The notes beneath the pieces were generated by a model. The model saw only the letters and a program-made list of their open reading frames with translations. It was not told the DNA's origin and made no database searches. Positions 45,908-57,900 of a stretch of 64,000 nt of DNA are shown here, in pieces. How positions within the stretch are numbered: the stretch's first letter is position 1; every line of letters begins with the position of its first letter. The stretch is from Erwinia tasmaniensis Et1/99 (GTDB lineage: Bacteria > Pseudomonadota > Gammaproteobacteria > Enterobacterales > Enterobacteriaceae): positions 3,038,001 to 3,102,000 of the forward strand of contig NC_010694.1 in the NCBI RefSeq assembly GCF_000026185.1, written 5' to 3'. The translations under genes and the position numbers were made by a program.

Positions 45908-48059
45908 GGCGATCCTCCGGCTGCTCTGCCATCTCCCGCAGGGTAACAAAGTCAGGCTTACCGCTGCCCAGCAGCGGCAGCTGTGATAACAGGCGGATAT
46001 CTCGCGGCACGGCCAGTTCCGGGCTGCCCAGCTCACGGGCGCTGTGCATCAATTGTTCACGCGTCAGCTGCGCGTCGGTGGTAAACAGCACCAGCGCCTC
46101 GCCGCGATTGCCGTCCGGTTTGATCGTCGCGGCGTGCTGCTTGTCGTCAGAAGCGTTGCGGGCGATCTGTTCCACGATCTCCAGCGACACCATCTCGCCA
46201 GCAATTTTAGCAAAGCGCTTCACGCGCCCCTGGATCTGGCAGAAGCCGCCTTCGTCGAAGCTGACGATATCGCCGGTGTCATACCAGCCCGGCTCCATCT
46301 GCCCTTCGCCGTTATCGGCCTGCGGTGCCTCAAGCCTGCCCGGATGCTCCACGCGCAGATAGCCTTTCATGATGTTGGGGCCGCGCAGCTGCAATCTGCC
46401 GCCCTGCTCAATGCCCGGCACCGATACCAGACGTGAATCCATGCCAGGCAGAATGCGTCCCACGGTATGAGATTTAGCGGCCATCGGCACATTGATCGCC
46501 ACCACCGGCGCACATTCCGTCACGCCGTAGCCTTCAAGAATACGAATGCCGTATTTCTCCATCCATAGTTCACGCGTGTGATCCTGGAGTTTTTCCGCCC
46601 CGGCAACCACGTAGCGCAACCGGGCAAAATCATACGGATTGGCAAAGCGGGCATAGTTACCGAGAAAAGTCGAGGTACCGAACAGCACGGTACAGTTACG
46701 GTCATATACCAGTTCAGGAACAATGCGGTAATGGAGCGGGCTGGGATACAGGAACACCCGTGCCCCGGTCATTAGCGGGGTAAACAGGCCCACGGTCAGA
46801 CCAAATGCGTGGAACAGCGGCAGCGCTGACATAAAGCGATCGCACGGGGTAAAGTCTGCCACGGTGCGGATCTGTTCGACGTTTGCCAGCAGGCTCTTAT
46901 GAGAATGCACCACGCCTTTGGGGTGACCTTCAGAACCGGAGGTAAACAGCACCATCGCCGCGTCTTCCGGCTGCTGGGCCACCATCGCCCGCCGTGGCAG
47001 CAGCAGATGGCCCAGTATCCAAAGTTTATCCTGAGTGGTCAGGGTATCTTTCAAATCTTCCAGGTAGATCCACTTAACCTGAGTGATGCCCTGCGGCAGA
47101 TGCCACAGCTTGCCTTTGTCGAGAAACTGGCGTGAGGTAAATACGGTTTTGATTTCACCGGCGGTCAGGGCACTGGTGAGACCTTTAACTCCGGCGGTGT
47201 AGTTCAGCATTGCCGGAACGCGCCCGCGCATTGAAGCGCCAAGGATCGCCGCAGCCGTCACGGTAGCGTTTGGCAACAGCAGGCCGACATATTCACCGGG
47301 CTGGCTGTAACGTTCCAGAATACGCCCAACGCCAAGCGATTTTTTCAGCAGCCCGCTGTAGCTGTCTGGCTTAAAATTAACGTCTTCGATACAGGGCTTA
47401 AACAGGCCGTAACGGGTACGAGCGGCGAGAAATGCCTGGTACAGGGTTTCACGCGGGCGCACCGCCATACGCGCCTCCATCATAATATGGTGGAGGTGCT
47501 CCCCGGCGAGGCGACGACGGTCGCGCGCGCGCGGAGCCTGCGGCATGGGGATAGTGGTGGCAGGCAAAACGGTTAGCGTAATGCGCGGGAACAGGCGGCG
47601 CTTAACCACGCCCCCCAGGCGGCCGAAAGGCGTGTACTCCGCCCCTTCGATACGCAGTGGCACCACGGTTGCCTGTGATTTTGCCGCGACGAACCCCGCG
47701 CCATCGTATATTTTCATCAACGAGCCGGTCACGGTGATACGCCCTTCAGGGAAGATCACCACCGGACGTCCCTGGCCAATCAGCTTCACTAAATGTTTAA
47801 CCGACATCGGTTTGGTGGGATCGAGCGGAACGAAATCGATCAGCGAACGCAGCGCGCGCATATACCACTGGCTGCTGATGGAGGAGTAGACGGCAAACAC
47901 TGGCTTCACGGGAAGAAATACCGCCAGCAGTATCCCATCGAGAAATGACATATGATTCGGGGTGATCAACACACGCCGCTTGTTTAAACTGGCAAGGTCC
48001 CCGGTTAAACGGGTGCGGAACGCCAGACGCAACAGCGCACGTAGAAAAGTTAAGACCAT
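45900..48059 (-). CDS. aas: Aas, bifunctional acyl-ACP synthetase / 2-acyl-GPE acyltransferase
   Basis: Aas activates free fatty acids onto bound ACP and transfers them to 2-acyl-glycerophosphoethanolamine, which regenerates phosphatidylethanolamine. The N-terminal PlsC-like acyltransferase domain has NHMSFLDG (the HX4D motif near residue 36) and FPEGRIT. The C-terminal AMP-binding domain has [18 protein letters not shown] and YDTGDIV. Length 719 is that of E. coli. It is upstream of and overlapping lplT. Confidence 0.96.
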   Translation of the reverse strand: MVLTFLRALLRLAFRTRLTGDLASLNKRRVLITPNHMSFLDGILLAVFLPVKPVFAVYSSISSQWYMRALRSLIDFVPLDPTKPMSVKHLVKLIGQGRPVVIFPEGRITVTGSLMKIYDGAGFVAAKSQATVVPLRIEGAEYTPFGRLGGVVKRRLFPRITLTVLPATTIPMPQAPRARDRRRLAGEHLHHIMMEARMAVRPRETLYQAFLAARTRYGLFKPCIEDVNFKPDSYSGLLKKSLGVGRILERYSQPGEYVGLLLPNATVTAAAILGASMRGRVPAMLNYTAGVKGLTSALTAGEIKTVFTSRQFLDKGKLWHLPQGITQVKWIYLEDLKDTLTTQDKLWILGHLLLPRRAMVAQQPEDAAMVLFTSGSEGHPKGVVHSHKSLLANVEQIRTVADFTPCDRFMSALPLFHAFGLTVGLFTPLMTGARVFLYPSPLHYRIVPELVYDRNCTVLFGTSTFLGNYARFANPYDFARLRYVVAGAEKLQDHTRELWMEKYGIRILEGYGVTECAPVVAINVPMAAKSHTVGRILPGMDSRLVSVPGIEQGGRLQLRGPNIMKGYLRVEHPGRLEAPQADNGEGQMEPGWYDTGDIVSFDEGGFCQIQGRVKRFAKIAGEMVSLEIVEQIARNASDDKQHAATIKPDGNRGEALVLFTTDAQLTREQLMHSARELGSPELAVPRDIRLLSQLPLLGSGKPDFVTLREMAEQPEDRRE

Positions 48060-48352
48060 AGCCTGCCTGCTCCTTCGCAGCTAAAAATTGCTATTAAAGA
48101 TGCACGATATAGCGAGATAATTCAATAATTACAGAAGGATAATAAAGTGACTTTATAAAACTTCAGCTGCGTTAACAGGCTGTCAGATTGACTGAAAAGG
48201 AGACCTCCCAGATATAACCTTATTCATTCCTTAAAAATATAACATTCATTAATAATGATACAAAATCCAAACCCTAAACCGAGCGATTATTGATATATAA
48301 AACTGTTCTTTTTTGATAAAAAAACCTTCCGCAAAAAACTCACCAGGATAAA

Positions 48353-48835
48353 ATGCCAAATAACATCACGAAAGACAATCCAATCCCTTTACGTACCCAT
48401 GAGTACACCCTCAGCGTCGAAAACACGGGGTCAGCCCCTTCCCAGATTCGAGAAAGTGTTATCAAGAAAATTGGAAACAGTAGCAATTCCCGCACGGAAA
48501 TAACTCAACAAAAAACCAAACGTGCAACCGACTTAAAATCAGAAAGTAAAAAAAAATTAACGTCATCATTGTACGATAATTTATATCTGTTGGCAGACGT
48601 TGCCACTAACGCAGACTATTCAGAAGGGGTGTTGAAATCAGAATGTCGATTCTACAATTTACATATGCTGGCAGATGTTGCCATCAATGTACAAAATGTA
48701 ACGCTAAGTTTGATATCAGGGGTATCGCCCTGTCATTCACCTCGACCTCCCACATCCGTAGTTCAGGATAGTAAATTTAGCGTATTATCTCCATCTACGC
48801 CTGTAACGGCCCGGCCTCACAAAAATAGTGTTTAA
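48353..48835 (+). CDS. Unknown AT-rich gene A, related to the gene at 49575-50399
   Basis: I do not recognise this 160-residue protein. The ATG at 48353 has AGGA 7-10 nt upstream. The N-terminal half is rich in Ser, Thr, Asn and Lys and poor in hydrophobic residues. It contains two copies of a short motif, YDNLYLLADVA and FYNLHMLADVA, about 27 residues apart. The C-terminus is Pro/Ser-rich. The N-terminus (MPN-IT-D, then RESV) resembles gene B. No signal peptide or membrane segment is seen. Base composition differs sharply from the flanking core genes, suggesting transfer. A secreted effector is possible but unsupported by an Hrp box. Confidence 0.65.
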   Translation: MPNNITKDNPIPLRTHEYTLSVENTGSAPSQIRESVIKKIGNSSNSRTEITQQKTKRATDLKSESKKKLTSSLYDNLYLLADVATNADYSEGVLKSECRFYNLHMLADVAINVQNVTLSLISGVSPCHSPRPPTSVVQDSKFSVLSPSTPVTARPHKNSV

Positions 48836-49574
48836 CAAAATTAGCAGGTAAAATAGACTTCCTCCTCATCAAAGTGCTTTATTCTGTTTACATGAAAAAA
48901 AACGGGCCAGTTATCGCGCTGCACTTGATGATTTTTATAATTCCTGTAGTGTGAGATTACGAGGCTAAATTAAGTCAAATGAAACCTCGTCACAGACATC
49001 AGATAAAGAAATCCTCCTGGAGAAAAATTTCATGAGCTAAATATCAACTATAAAAATTTTCATAAGATGATTATAAATACGATTCATCCCATCAATCAAG
49101 AAAAGACCAATTTTCTGAACACAGGCCTAAGGTCGATAAATTTTGCAAAAGACAAGCTAATATACTATCAACAGATTAAATAAAATTCATTTCTAAAAAA
49201 CTCAGATATTCAATGTGATAAACATTTTTACATTATTTCAACATCACCCTACCACTGATATCTCATGGCCTTTCATTGTCTCAGATTTACTCTAACCGGT
49301 GGGTGCCAATGTTAAGGTAAATAAACATGCGCCATATAATGGTATATTCCAATATTTATAGAGGAAACAGAGCATTAACTAAGACTAATTTTTCTATTGG
49401 AAATAATAACAAATCCGCTCTAAATGACACCCTCTAGCTAACTCCGAACTAACACAGTGAAGAATAAATAAAATTTTAAAAATTACGGCAACAAAAAAGA
49501 GGCATCATTTTTTTATTTCTCTTGTAATAAAATTGAAAAATATAAAATAAAACCAATCCCATAAGGAAAAAAAA
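48836..49574. other. AT-rich gene-poor stretch between genes A and B
   Basis: This 739-bp stretch has no convincing gene. A 36-codon frame at 49327-49437, starting MRHIMVYSNIYRGN behind AAGG with a 9-nt spacing, is the only short frame with a plausible ribosome site. I see no homology for it. An inverted repeat ACGAGG...CCTCGT lies near 48960-48990. There is no GGAACC/CCAC Hrp box before gene B. Confidence 0.45.
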
Positions 49575-50399
49575 GTGCCCAATAGTATTACTTCAGACCA
49601 CCAACCCCACATCGCCACTACTTACGAGACTATCGGTGGAAAAACCGTTAACGTCTACTCCCATCGCTCCCGAGAAAGTGTGACCAGGTTGGCTATAGAT
49701 GTCAGTAATTCTCAAAACACAATGACCAGGAAAGCAAGTAAAAGACCACATTCTCCAACTCATGAAAACAGTATAAAATTAACATCAACATCAGACCTTG
49801 AAAAGGACTTACGACTACTGGCAGAGGCTGCCGTTGCCGTTGAAAGTCATAATATAAAGAGAGGATCGAAATTCAAAATCCCCGCAACTTCAACAGCCAG
49901 AGATTTATTCGCTGAGCGTGCCCGAGTAAAATTAATGGGGAAAGATGTCAACAATACGCCTTCAGCTACATCTGAAATTCCATTTTTCTCAACACAACAA
50001 GAATCATCAGGCATACCAATACATGAAATAGATAGCTTTGTTTACGAATCGACCTCTCTTGCTTATATGATTAATGATGGAAGTTTTACTTACTCTCAAA
50101 AAATCATTGAGTATGAGTGGAGGTTGTTCGAAAAAATATATCGTGAGTTTAACGGGAATAAAAAAAATAAGTATCCACTCAGTGATAAACAAGTGTGGGG
50201 AAAAATAAAATTTGACCTGACTGAAAAATACAAAAGAATGAGTGAAAAATTACTAATGTGGAATGCCGGTCCATATCAGCAAGGAACGGATGACGCTCGA
50301 AATATAACGTTAAAAAACGTGGGTATGATAAAGAAGGAGTTGAAGCACTATTTACGACAGGATCTAAGTTTTTTCTTAAAAACTGTTGTCGATAAATAA
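49575..50399 (+). CDS. Unknown AT-rich gene B, related to the gene at 48353-48835
   Basis: A 274-residue protein that I do not recognise. It starts with GTG at 49575 behind AAGGAA. The first 70 residues are rich in Ser, Thr, Asn, His and basic residues and share with gene A the pattern MPN-IT-D, RESV, a basic patch (RKASKR), KLTS and a DL-LLAEAA motif. The C-terminal part (about 150-274) is compact and charged with aromatic residues (EYEWRLFEKIYREF, KKELKHYLRQDLSFFLK), probably helical. No signal peptide or membrane helix. The unstructured N-terminus followed by a folded domain is reminiscent of type III effectors, but that is only inference. Confidence 0.68.
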   Translation: MPNSITSDHQPHIATTYETIGGKTVNVYSHRSRESVTRLAIDVSNSQNTMTRKASKRPHSPTHENSIKLTSTSDLEKDLRLLAEAAVAVESHNIKRGSKFKIPATSTARDLFAERARVKLMGKDVNNTPSATSEIPFFSTQQESSGIPIHEIDSFVYESTSLAYMINDGSFTYSQKIIEYEWRLFEKIYREFNGNKKNKYPLSDKQVWGKIKFDLTEKYKRMSEKLLMWNAGPYQQGTDDARNITLKNVGMIKKELKHYLRQDLSFFLKTVVDK

Positions 50400-50448
50400 G
50401 TCTTCCGTGCTCTTTCACTCTACGTCATATCATCATATTTAACAGCAT

Positions 50449-50478
50449 CCCCCCCCCCGGTTTTACTTCCTCCGGGGG
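50449..50478. terminator. C10 tract with hairpin after the efflux operon
   Basis: Ten consecutive C (50449-50458) lead into CCCCCGG (50454-50460), which pairs with CCGGGGG (50472-50478) across an 11-nt loop. It lies between gene B and the convergent outer-membrane factor gene. There is no T-run on the minus side. The homopolymer is likely to vary in length. Confidence 0.4.
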
Positions 50479-50504
50479 ATCGTGACATTGGTTATTCCAT
50501 TGCA

Positions 50505-51893
50505 TCAAGAGCCCCAGTCACCGCCCAGCGCCACGATCAGCTTAACGCTGGTGACCCACTGCGTGCTTTGCAGCTGTAGCAGGTTTTGCTGCTGGCTGAG
50601 GCTGGTATTTTCGGTGGTGGCGACGTCAAGATAATCGATCATTCCCGCCTGATACTGATTGCGGGTAACGCGCGCCGACTCCTGCGCCGCTGCGGTAGCA
50701 CGCTGCTGCGCCAGCATTTCATCCCGTAAGGTATGCAGCTCCACCAGATAATTCTCCACCTCCTGCAAGCCGGTCAGCACCGTCTGGCGATAGCTGGCGA
50801 CGTCGGCATCGTAGGCGGCACGCGCCTGTTCAACTTTTGCCGAGGTGGCACCAAAGTCCAGCAGCGTGCCGCTCAGGGACGGCCCCAGCGACCAGACGCG
50901 GTTGGGCAGTGAGATCAAATTGTGCAGCACCGAACTTGAAAAGCCGCCGCTGGCGCTGAGGGTCAGATCGGGATAGTACCCGGCAATCGCCACGCCCACG
51001 GCGGCATTGGCTGCCGCCACGGTCCGCTCCGCCTGGGCAATATCCGGACGGCGCTGTAGCAGGTCAGCCGGCAGCGCTGACGGAATGTCCGGCAGGGTTG
51101 CCTTAAGAGGCGCTGCCGCCAGGCTGAATTCCGCCGGCGTTTTACCGATAAGCACCGCAATCGCGTGCTCCAGCTGCGCCCGCTGCCAGTTGAGATCCAG
51201 CGCCGAGGCGCGGGCGCTTTCCAGCAGGTTTTGCGCCTGTGCCAGCGCGGCACGAGATTCGCTGCCCGCATGGTACTGGTTATCGATCACCGTTACGTAG
51301 CGCTGATAGGCATCAATACTGCGCTGATAAAGCCCAATACGCCGATCGAGAATGCGTAGCTGGAAATAGTTCTGCGCCAGCGTCGACTGGGCGCTAAGGG
51401 TGATATTTGCCAGCTCGGCGGCGCTGGCATCGGCGCTGGCGCGATCCTCCTCAAGCGTCCGGCGCAGCTTGCCCCAGATATCCAGCTCCCAGCTGGCGCT
51501 GGCCTGCAACTGGTGGCCGTTGCTGATGCCGCCCTGGCCGCTGCCAGCGGTCGCGCTGCGCGTTGCGCTACCGGTCGCGCTGACAGAGGGATACAGATCG
51601 CTGCGCGACGCGGCGGCCAGCGCCAGTGCCTGGCGATACAGCGCCTGATACTGCGCCACGTTCTGGTTAGAGATTTGTACCTGGCGCAGCAGCCCGCTTA
51701 GCGTGGCATCCTGGTATCGCACCCACCATTCGCCCTTAAGGACATCGTCCTGCGGCCGCGCTTCATGCCAGCCTTTAGCCTGTTTGTAGTGCAAAGACAT
51801 CGGCGCGTCAGGGCGCTGGTAGTCGGGGCCCACCGCGCAGCCGCTAAGCAGCAGGGCGAGGGCGAGAGGAGTGAGCCTGGTCAGTTTCATCAT
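50505..51893 (-). CDS. Outer membrane factor lipoprotein of an RND efflux system (OprM/OpmB type)
   Basis: A TolC-fold outer-membrane channel lipoprotein of about 460 residues, lipobox LALALLLSGC. Two OEP repeats are seen; the segments VGPDYQRPDAP and RRPDIAQAERTVAAANAAVGVA are typical of the OprM/NodT family. I start at the ATG at 51893, one base after the mdtC-like stop; ATGs at 51905 and 51890 are also possible. The frame upstream to 51953 lies inside the RND gene. Being in the operon, it gives the pump its own exit duct, as in MuxABC-OpmB of Pseudomonas, rather than relying on TolC. Confidence 0.9.
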   Translation of the reverse strand: MMKLTRLTPLALALLLSGCAVGPDYQRPDAPMSLHYKQAKGWHEARPQDDVLKGEWWVRYQDATLSGLLRQVQISNQNVAQYQALYRQALALAAASRSDLYPSVSATGSATRSATAGSGQGGISNGHQLQASASWELDIWGKLRRTLEEDRASADASAAELANITLSAQSTLAQNYFQLRILDRRIGLYQRSIDAYQRYVTVIDNQYHAGSESRAALAQAQNLLESARASALDLNWQRAQLEHAIAVLIGKTPAEFSLAAAPLKATLPDIPSALPADLLQRRPDIAQAERTVAAANAAVGVAIAGYYPDLTLSASGGFSSSVLHNLISLPNRVWSLGPSLSGTLLDFGATSAKVEQARAAYDADVASYRQTVLTGLQEVENYLVELHTLRDEMLAQQRATAAAQESARVTRNQYQAGMIDYLDVATTENTSLSQQQNLLQLQSTQWVTSVKLIVALGGDWGS

Positions 51894-51894
51894 A

Positions 51895-54800
51895 TTATTC
51901 AGCATAGCGCAGACGCCGCCACTGACGTTGAGTGGCGCGGCTGACGCGGTCAAGATAAAGGTACACTACCGGGGTAGTGAACAGGGTTAACAGCTGGCTG
52001 AGCATCAGGCCGCCGACAATCGCCAGCCCCAGCGGGCTGCGCAAATCGGCATCGCCGCCGCTGCCCAACGCCAGCGGTAACGCGCCGAAGAAGGCCGCCA
52101 GGGTGGTCATCATAATCGGGCGAAAACGCAGCAGACAGGCCTGGGTAATCGCCTGCTGCGGCGTCATGCCCTGCTTACGCTCGGCGGCAAGCGCAAAGTC
52201 GATCATCATAATGGCGTTCTTTTTGACGATGCCGATCAGCAGCAGGATGCCGATCAGCGCGATCACCGTGAGCTGGGTATCGGTCAGCAGCAGCAGCAGA
52301 AGCGCCCCAACCCCGGCAGAGGGCAGCGTGGACAAAATGGTCAACGGATGAATATAGCTTTCGTACAGCATTCCCAGCACGATATAGACCGCCAGCAGCG
52401 CCGCGAGGATCAGCCACGGCATCGACGCACTCAATTCGCTGAATGCCTTCGCCGTTCCCTGGAATCCGGCCTGCACGCTATCCGGCAGGCCGATTTTCAC
52501 CATCGCGCTTTTCACCGCCGCCTGCGCCTGCTCCAGCGACACGCCATCCTGTAGGTTAAAGGCCACCGTGCTGGTGGCTGACTGGCTCTGGTGGTTGACC
52601 GCTAACGGAGCATTCGCACCGCTGAAGCTGGCAAAGGCAGAGATCGGGATGCGATCGCCGCTGTCGTTAATAACAAACATCTGTGACAACACGGCGGGAT
52701 CGCGCGTCCATCCATCATTGACCGACATCACCACATGGTACTGATTAAGGGTTTTGTACAGGGTGGCGATTTGCCGCTGGCTGAAGGCGTTATTCAGCAT
52801 CTCATCAAGCATTTTCACATTGACGCCGAGCCGGGTCGCCCGGTCACGATCGATAGCGATCATCACCTCCTGACCGCCGGTTTCCGCGTCAGAGTCCACG
52901 CTGGTCAGCAGCGGGATTTGTTCCAGCGCCGCCTTCACCTTCGGCGTCCAGATACGCAGCGTGTCCAGATCGTCGGCCTGCAGGCTGTACTGATAACTGG
53001 CGTTGGCGCTGCGGCCGCCAATATGGATATCCTGCGCCGCCATCAGAAACAGCTGCACGCCGGGGATATTGCGGGTTTTTCCACTCAGGCGGTTTGCCAC
53101 CTCGCTGGCGTTAGCCTTGCGCTGCTTATTGTCTTTCAGATGCACAAAGAACATCGCGGTATTACGCGATCCGAACGCCCCGCTGCCCATCGACGACAGC
53201 ACGCCGTCCACCGCCGGATCGGCCGCGATCAGGCTGGCAAACTGCTTCATCTTCGGCTCCATCGCCTGGAATGAAACATTCTGATCGGCGCGCATCATCC
53301 CCATCAGCAGTCCGGTATCCTGATTGGGGAAGAACCCTTTCTGCACCACCGAATAAAGGAAGATATTCAGCAGCACGGTCAGGATCAGGCTGAACAGCGT
53401 CAGGCGCTGATGGCGCATCACCCAGCCCAGCGCCGCCGCGTACCCTGTCAGCAGACGATTTAAGCCCTGTTCAATCCAGCGGCTAAGCGGATGCGGGCGG
53501 CGTTCCGTCGGCGATCGGCGTTTTAACAGCCGTGCACAGAGCATCGGCGTCAGGCTAAGCGACACCAGCATCGAAATAATCAGTGATACGGTCAGCGTGA
53601 CGGCAAACTCACGGAACAGGCGGCCAACGATGCTGCCCATCAGCAGGATCGGGATAAACACCGCCACCAGCGACAGGGTCATCGACAGCACGGTAAAGCT
53701 GACTTCCTTCGCCCCTTTAATAGACGCGCGTACCGGGCTTAACCCCGCCTCGATGTGGCGGGTGATATTTTCCAGCACCACGATGGCATCATCCACCACA
53801 AAACCGGTGGCGATAATCAGCGCCATCAGCGACAGATTATCGAGGCTGTAATCCAGGAGATACATCACCGCACAGGTGCCGATTAACGACAGCGGCAGCG
53901 CCAGCGCGGGGATCGCCACCGCCCTGATATCGCGCAGAAAGATAAACACCACGCCAATCACCAGCAGCGTGGCGATCAGTAACGTCTCTTCAGTATCGTA
54001 CAGCGAAGCCCGCACGTTCGGCGCGCGGTCAACCACGATTGCCAGCTTCATATCGGCGGGCAGGGCTTTTTCAAGCAGCGGCAATTGCGCCTTAATGCCG
54101 TCGATGGTTGCCAGCATGTTTGCCCCGGCAGAGCGGGTAACGCCGATCGTCACCGACGGCACGCCGTTGTAATAGCCGACGTTGTACTTATCCTCGACCG
54201 CATCATACACCGTAGCCACATCGCTGAGCCGGATCGCCCGGCCATCCTGGTAACTGACCACCAGATCGCGATACTGTTTTGCCTGATCCAGCTGCCCGTT
54301 GCCGTCCACCATCCACGACTGGCGATCCCCTTCCAGCATCCCCTTTGGCCTGTTGGTGGTGCTGTTAGCCACCGCCTCGCGCACCGTATCCAGCGCCACG
54401 CCGTACTGAGACAGCTGCTGCGGCTGCAGGTCGATGCGTATCCCCGGCAGCGCGCTGCCGCGCAGTGAGACCTGCCCAACGCCGCTCACCTGAGAGATAC
54501 GCTGCTGGATTTGGCTCTCGGCTACATCGTACAGCTCGGCGCTGGTGCGGGTGCTGCTGGAAAGCGCCAGCATCACGATGGGCGCATCCGAAGGGTTAGC
54601 CTTACGGTAAGTGGGCAGTGACGGCATGCTGCTGGGCAACAGGCTGCGCGCGGCGTTGATCCCCGCCTGGACGTCACGCGCCGCACCGTTGATATCCCTG
54701 TCCAGCGAGAATTGCAGAATGATGGTGCTGGAGCTTTGCGAACTCTGCGAGGTCATTTCGCTGATACCGGCAATTTGCCCCAGCGAGCGCTCCAGCGGGG

Positions 54801-54993
54801 TAGCTACCGTTGCCGCCATCGTTTCCGGGCTGGCGCCGGGCAGGCTGGCAGTCACCAGGATGGTGGGAAAATCCACCTGCGGCAGCGGGGCGACCGGCAG
54901 TAGCCGGTAACCCAGCGCCCCTGACAGCAGCAGGGCCAGCATCAGCAGCAGCGTGGCCACCGGGCGGAAGATAAATAGCCGGGTGATATTCAT
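51895..54993 (-). CDS. mdtC: RND efflux permease, MdtC/MuxC type
   Basis: A 1032-residue inner-membrane RND transporter with twelve helices and two large periplasmic loops. [29 protein letters not shown] opens the protein and [19 protein letters not shown] in TM4 carries the proton-relay aspartates. It overlaps the mdtB-like gene by 4 nt. MdtB and MdtC form a heteromultimeric pump exporting novobiocin, bile salts and similar compounds. Orthology to E. coli mdtC is uncertain: the locus may instead be the second Erwinia pump of this type (mdtUVW). Confidence 0.88.
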   Translation of the reverse strand: MNITRLFIFRPVATLLLMLALLLSGALGYRLLPVAPLPQVDFPTILVTASLPGASPETMAATVATPLERSLGQIAGISEMTSQSSQSSSTIILQFSLDRDINGAARDVQAGINAARSLLPSSMPSLPTYRKANPSDAPIVMLALSSSTRTSAELYDVAESQIQQRISQVSGVGQVSLRGSALPGIRIDLQPQQLSQYGVALDTVREAVANSTTNRPKGMLEGDRQSWMVDGNGQLDQAKQYRDLVVSYQDGRAIRLSDVATVYDAVEDKYNVGYYNGVPSVTIGVTRSAGANMLATIDGIKAQLPLLEKALPADMKLAIVVDRAPNVRASLYDTEETLLIATLLVIGVVFIFLRDIRAVAIPALALPLSLIGTCAVMYLLDYSLDNLSLMALIIATGFVVDDAIVVLENITRHIEAGLSPVRASIKGAKEVSFTVLSMTLSLVAVFIPILLMGSIVGRLFREFAVTLTVSLIISMLVSLSLTPMLCARLLKRRSPTERRPHPLSRWIEQGLNRLLTGYAAALGWVMRHQRLTLFSLILTVLLNIFLYSVVQKGFFPNQDTGLLMGMMRADQNVSFQAMEPKMKQFASLIAADPAVDGVLSSMGSGAFGSRNTAMFFVHLKDNKQRKANASEVANRLSGKTRNIPGVQLFLMAAQDIHIGGRSANASYQYSLQADDLDTLRIWTPKVKAALEQIPLLTSVDSDAETGGQEVMIAIDRDRATRLGVNVKMLDEMLNNAFSQRQIATLYKTLNQYHVVMSVNDGWTRDPAVLSQMFVINDSGDRIPISAFASFSGANAPLAVNHQSQSATSTVAFNLQDGVSLEQAQAAVKSAMVKIGLPDSVQAGFQGTAKAFSELSASMPWLILAALLAVYIVLGMLYESYIHPLTILSTLPSAGVGALLLLLLTDTQLTVIALIGILLLIGIVKKNAIMMIDFALAAERKQGMTPQQAITQACLLRFRPIMMTTLAAFFGALPLALGSGGDADLRSPLGLAIVGGLMLSQLLTLFTTPVVYLYLDRVSRATQRQWRRLRYAE

Positions 54994-57900
54994 TCGGCTT
55001 CCCGCACGGCGGACTGACGTGGGTTGCGTTTAAAACGCTGTGCCAGGCGATCGAACCACAGGTAGATGACCGGCGTAGAAAACAGCGTCAGCAGCTGGCT
55101 GAAGATCAGCCCGCCGACGATCACCAGCCCCAGCGGCTGCCGCAGTTCAGCCCCGGATCCAGAGGCCAGCATTAGCGGCAGCGCGCCGAGCAGCGCCGCC
55201 ATGGTGGTCATCAGGATCGGGCGGAAGCGCAGCAGGCAGGCCTGGTGAATGGCGTCACGCGGGCTAAGATGCTGTGTGTTTTCCGCCTCCAGGGCAAAAT
55301 CGATCATCATGATCGCATTCTTTTTTACGATGCCGATCAGCAGGATCACGCCAATCAGCGCAATCAGGCTAAACTCGGTATTCGACAGCAGCAGGGTCAG
55401 CAGCGCCCCGACCGCCGCCGATGGCAGCGTGGAAAGAATGGTCACCGGGTGAATAAAACTTTCATAGAGAATGCCGAGCACCACGTACATGGTGAGCAGC
55501 GCCGCCAGGATCAGCCACAGGGTGTTGCCGGTGGCACTCCGGAACGCCGCCGTTTCGCCCTGCCAGCGCAGCGTCATACCCGCAGGCTGGGCCAGCGCGC
55601 TGCTGACTTCACCGATCGCCCGCTGCGCCTGCTCCAGCGAGTAGCCGTCATGAAGATTGAATGAGACGGTGACCGCCGGGAACTGGTTCAGGCGCATATG
55701 CACCAGCGAACCGGTGCGCAGATGGATGCTGGCAACCGAGGTCAGTTTCACCATGCCGCTGGTGGTGGCCGAGCTGCTGCCAGAACTGCTTGTGGATGAG
55801 CTGGCCAGCCAGATATCGTCGAAGGAGGCCGGTGACTGCTGGAACCGTGGAGCCACTTCCAGCACCACGCGATACTGATTCGACTGGGTGAAGATGGTCG
55901 AGATCAGGCGCTGACCAAAGGCGTTATACAGCACGGTATCGACATCGGCGGCGGTGATACCGTAGCGCGCCGCCGCGTCGCGGTTGAGCTCGACGTAGGC
56001 CACCTGCCCCCGATCCTGCAAATCACTGACTACCGAGCTGAATTCCGGCCGCGCCCGTAACGCCGCCACCAGCTGCGGCGACCACGCCACCAGGTTTTCA
56101 CTGTCCACATCGTCCAGCGTGAACTGGTAGCGATCCGGGCTGACCCGATCGTTGACCGTCAGATCCTGTGCCGATTGCAGATAGAGCTGAATACCCGGCA
56201 CCGCGGCGGTGGCCTGTTGCAGTTGGCTAATCACCGCGTCGGCCCGCGCGGAGCGCTCGCCGAAGGGCTTCAGGTTAATCTGCATACGCCCGCTGTTCAG
56301 GCTGGTGTTAGCGCCATCAATCCCTACGGTGGAGGAGAGGTTCTCCACCGCCGGGTTTTGCAGAATTATCGCCGCCAGCTGCCGTTGCCGCCGCGACATC
56401 TCGCTGAAAGAAACGTCCTGTGAGGCGACGGTCACCCCCTGGATCAGGCCGGTATCCTGCGCCGGAAAGAAGCCTTTCGGCACCATCAGGTAAAGCAACG
56501 CGGTCAACGCCAGCGTGGCCAGCGCCACCAGCAGGGTCAAACGCTGGTGATTCAGAACAATGGTCAGCAGGCGGTCGTAGCCGGCAATCAGACGGTCGAA
56601 AAACGCGCCGCCTTTGCGGTAGAAACGCGACTGGCGTTCCGGCGGAATATGATGCAATAAATATGCGCACAGCATCGGCGTCAGGGTCAGAGATATCAGC
56701 ATCGAGACCAGAATCGACACCGCCAGGGTAATGGCAAATTCGCGGAACAGCCGTCCGACCACATCGCCCATAAACAGCAGCGGGATCAGCACGGCGATCA
56801 GGGAAAAGGTGAGCGAGATAATGGTAAAGCCAATCTGCGCCGATCCCTTCAGCGCCGCTTCCATCGGCGTTTCCCCCTGCTCCAGGCGGCGCGAAATATT
56901 CTCCACCACCACGATAGCATCATCGATAACAAAGCCGGTGGCGATGGTCAGCGCCATCAATGACAGGTTATTCAGGCTGAATCCGGCCAGATACATCACG
57001 CCAAAGGTGCCGACCAGCGACAGCGGCACGGCCACGCTGGGGATCAGCGTGGCCGCCACGTTGCGCAGAAACAGGAAGGTGACCATCACCACCAGCGCAA
57101 TCGACAGCATCAGCTCAAACTGCACGTCGCTGATGGAGGCACGGATGGTCTGGGTACGGTCGGAGAGCACGGTTAATTTCACCCCGTCCGGTAAGGCGGC
57201 CTGCAACGTGGGCAGCTGGGCCTTAATCGCATCCACCACCGCGATGACGTTAGCCCCCGGCTGGCGCTGCACGCTGATAACAATCGCCGGGCTGCTGTTG
57301 GCCCATGCCGACTGATAGCTGTTTTCCGCCGCCTCATCAATTTGCGCAATATCATGCAGGCGCAGCGCGGCCCCGTTCTGATAAGTGAGGATCAGGTTGC
57401 CATACTGTGCGGCGCTGCGCAGCTGGTCGTTGGCATCAATGGTGACCGAGTGGTACTGCCCGTCAAATCCGCCCTTTGATCCATTGACGTTACTGTTACT
57501 GACCAGGGTGTTCACGTCTTCCAGCGTCAGACCGTGCGCGGCCAGCGCTTTGGGGTCGATGCGTATGCGGATCGCCGGCTGATGCCCCCCTGCCAGCGTC
57601 ACCATACCCACCCCTGAAATTTGTGACAGTTTGAGCGCGATACGGGTATTAACCAGATCCTGCACGTTGGTCAGAGGCTGCTTAGCGGAACTGGCGGCAA
57701 GGGTGATAACGGCACTGTCCGCCGGGTTCACCTTCTTATAGGTTGGCGGGTTGGGCAGATCGGTCGGCAGCAGGCTGTTAGCCGCGTTTATCGCCGCCTG
57801 CACTTCCTGTTCGGCCACGTCCAGCGACAGCGACAGCGAGAACTGAAGCGTTATCACCGAAGATCCGCCGGAACTGCTGGAGGTCATCTGGCTAAGACCG

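Noticed and set aside
45908..46036. N-terminal extension of LplT
   Set aside because: It lies wholly within the aas coding sequence in another frame; the GTG at 45907 overlapping the aas stop gives the family N-terminus.
48892..48954. A 20-residue hydrophobic peptide frame (MKKNGPVIALHLMIFIIPVV), like small type I toxins
   Set aside because: There is no ribosome binding site before the ATG and no antisense RNA promoter or repeat structure that I could identify; chance occurrence in AT-rich DNA is likely.
48353..50399. Type III effectors under HrpL control
   Set aside because: No GGAACC-N15/16-CCAC Hrp box was found upstream of either gene.
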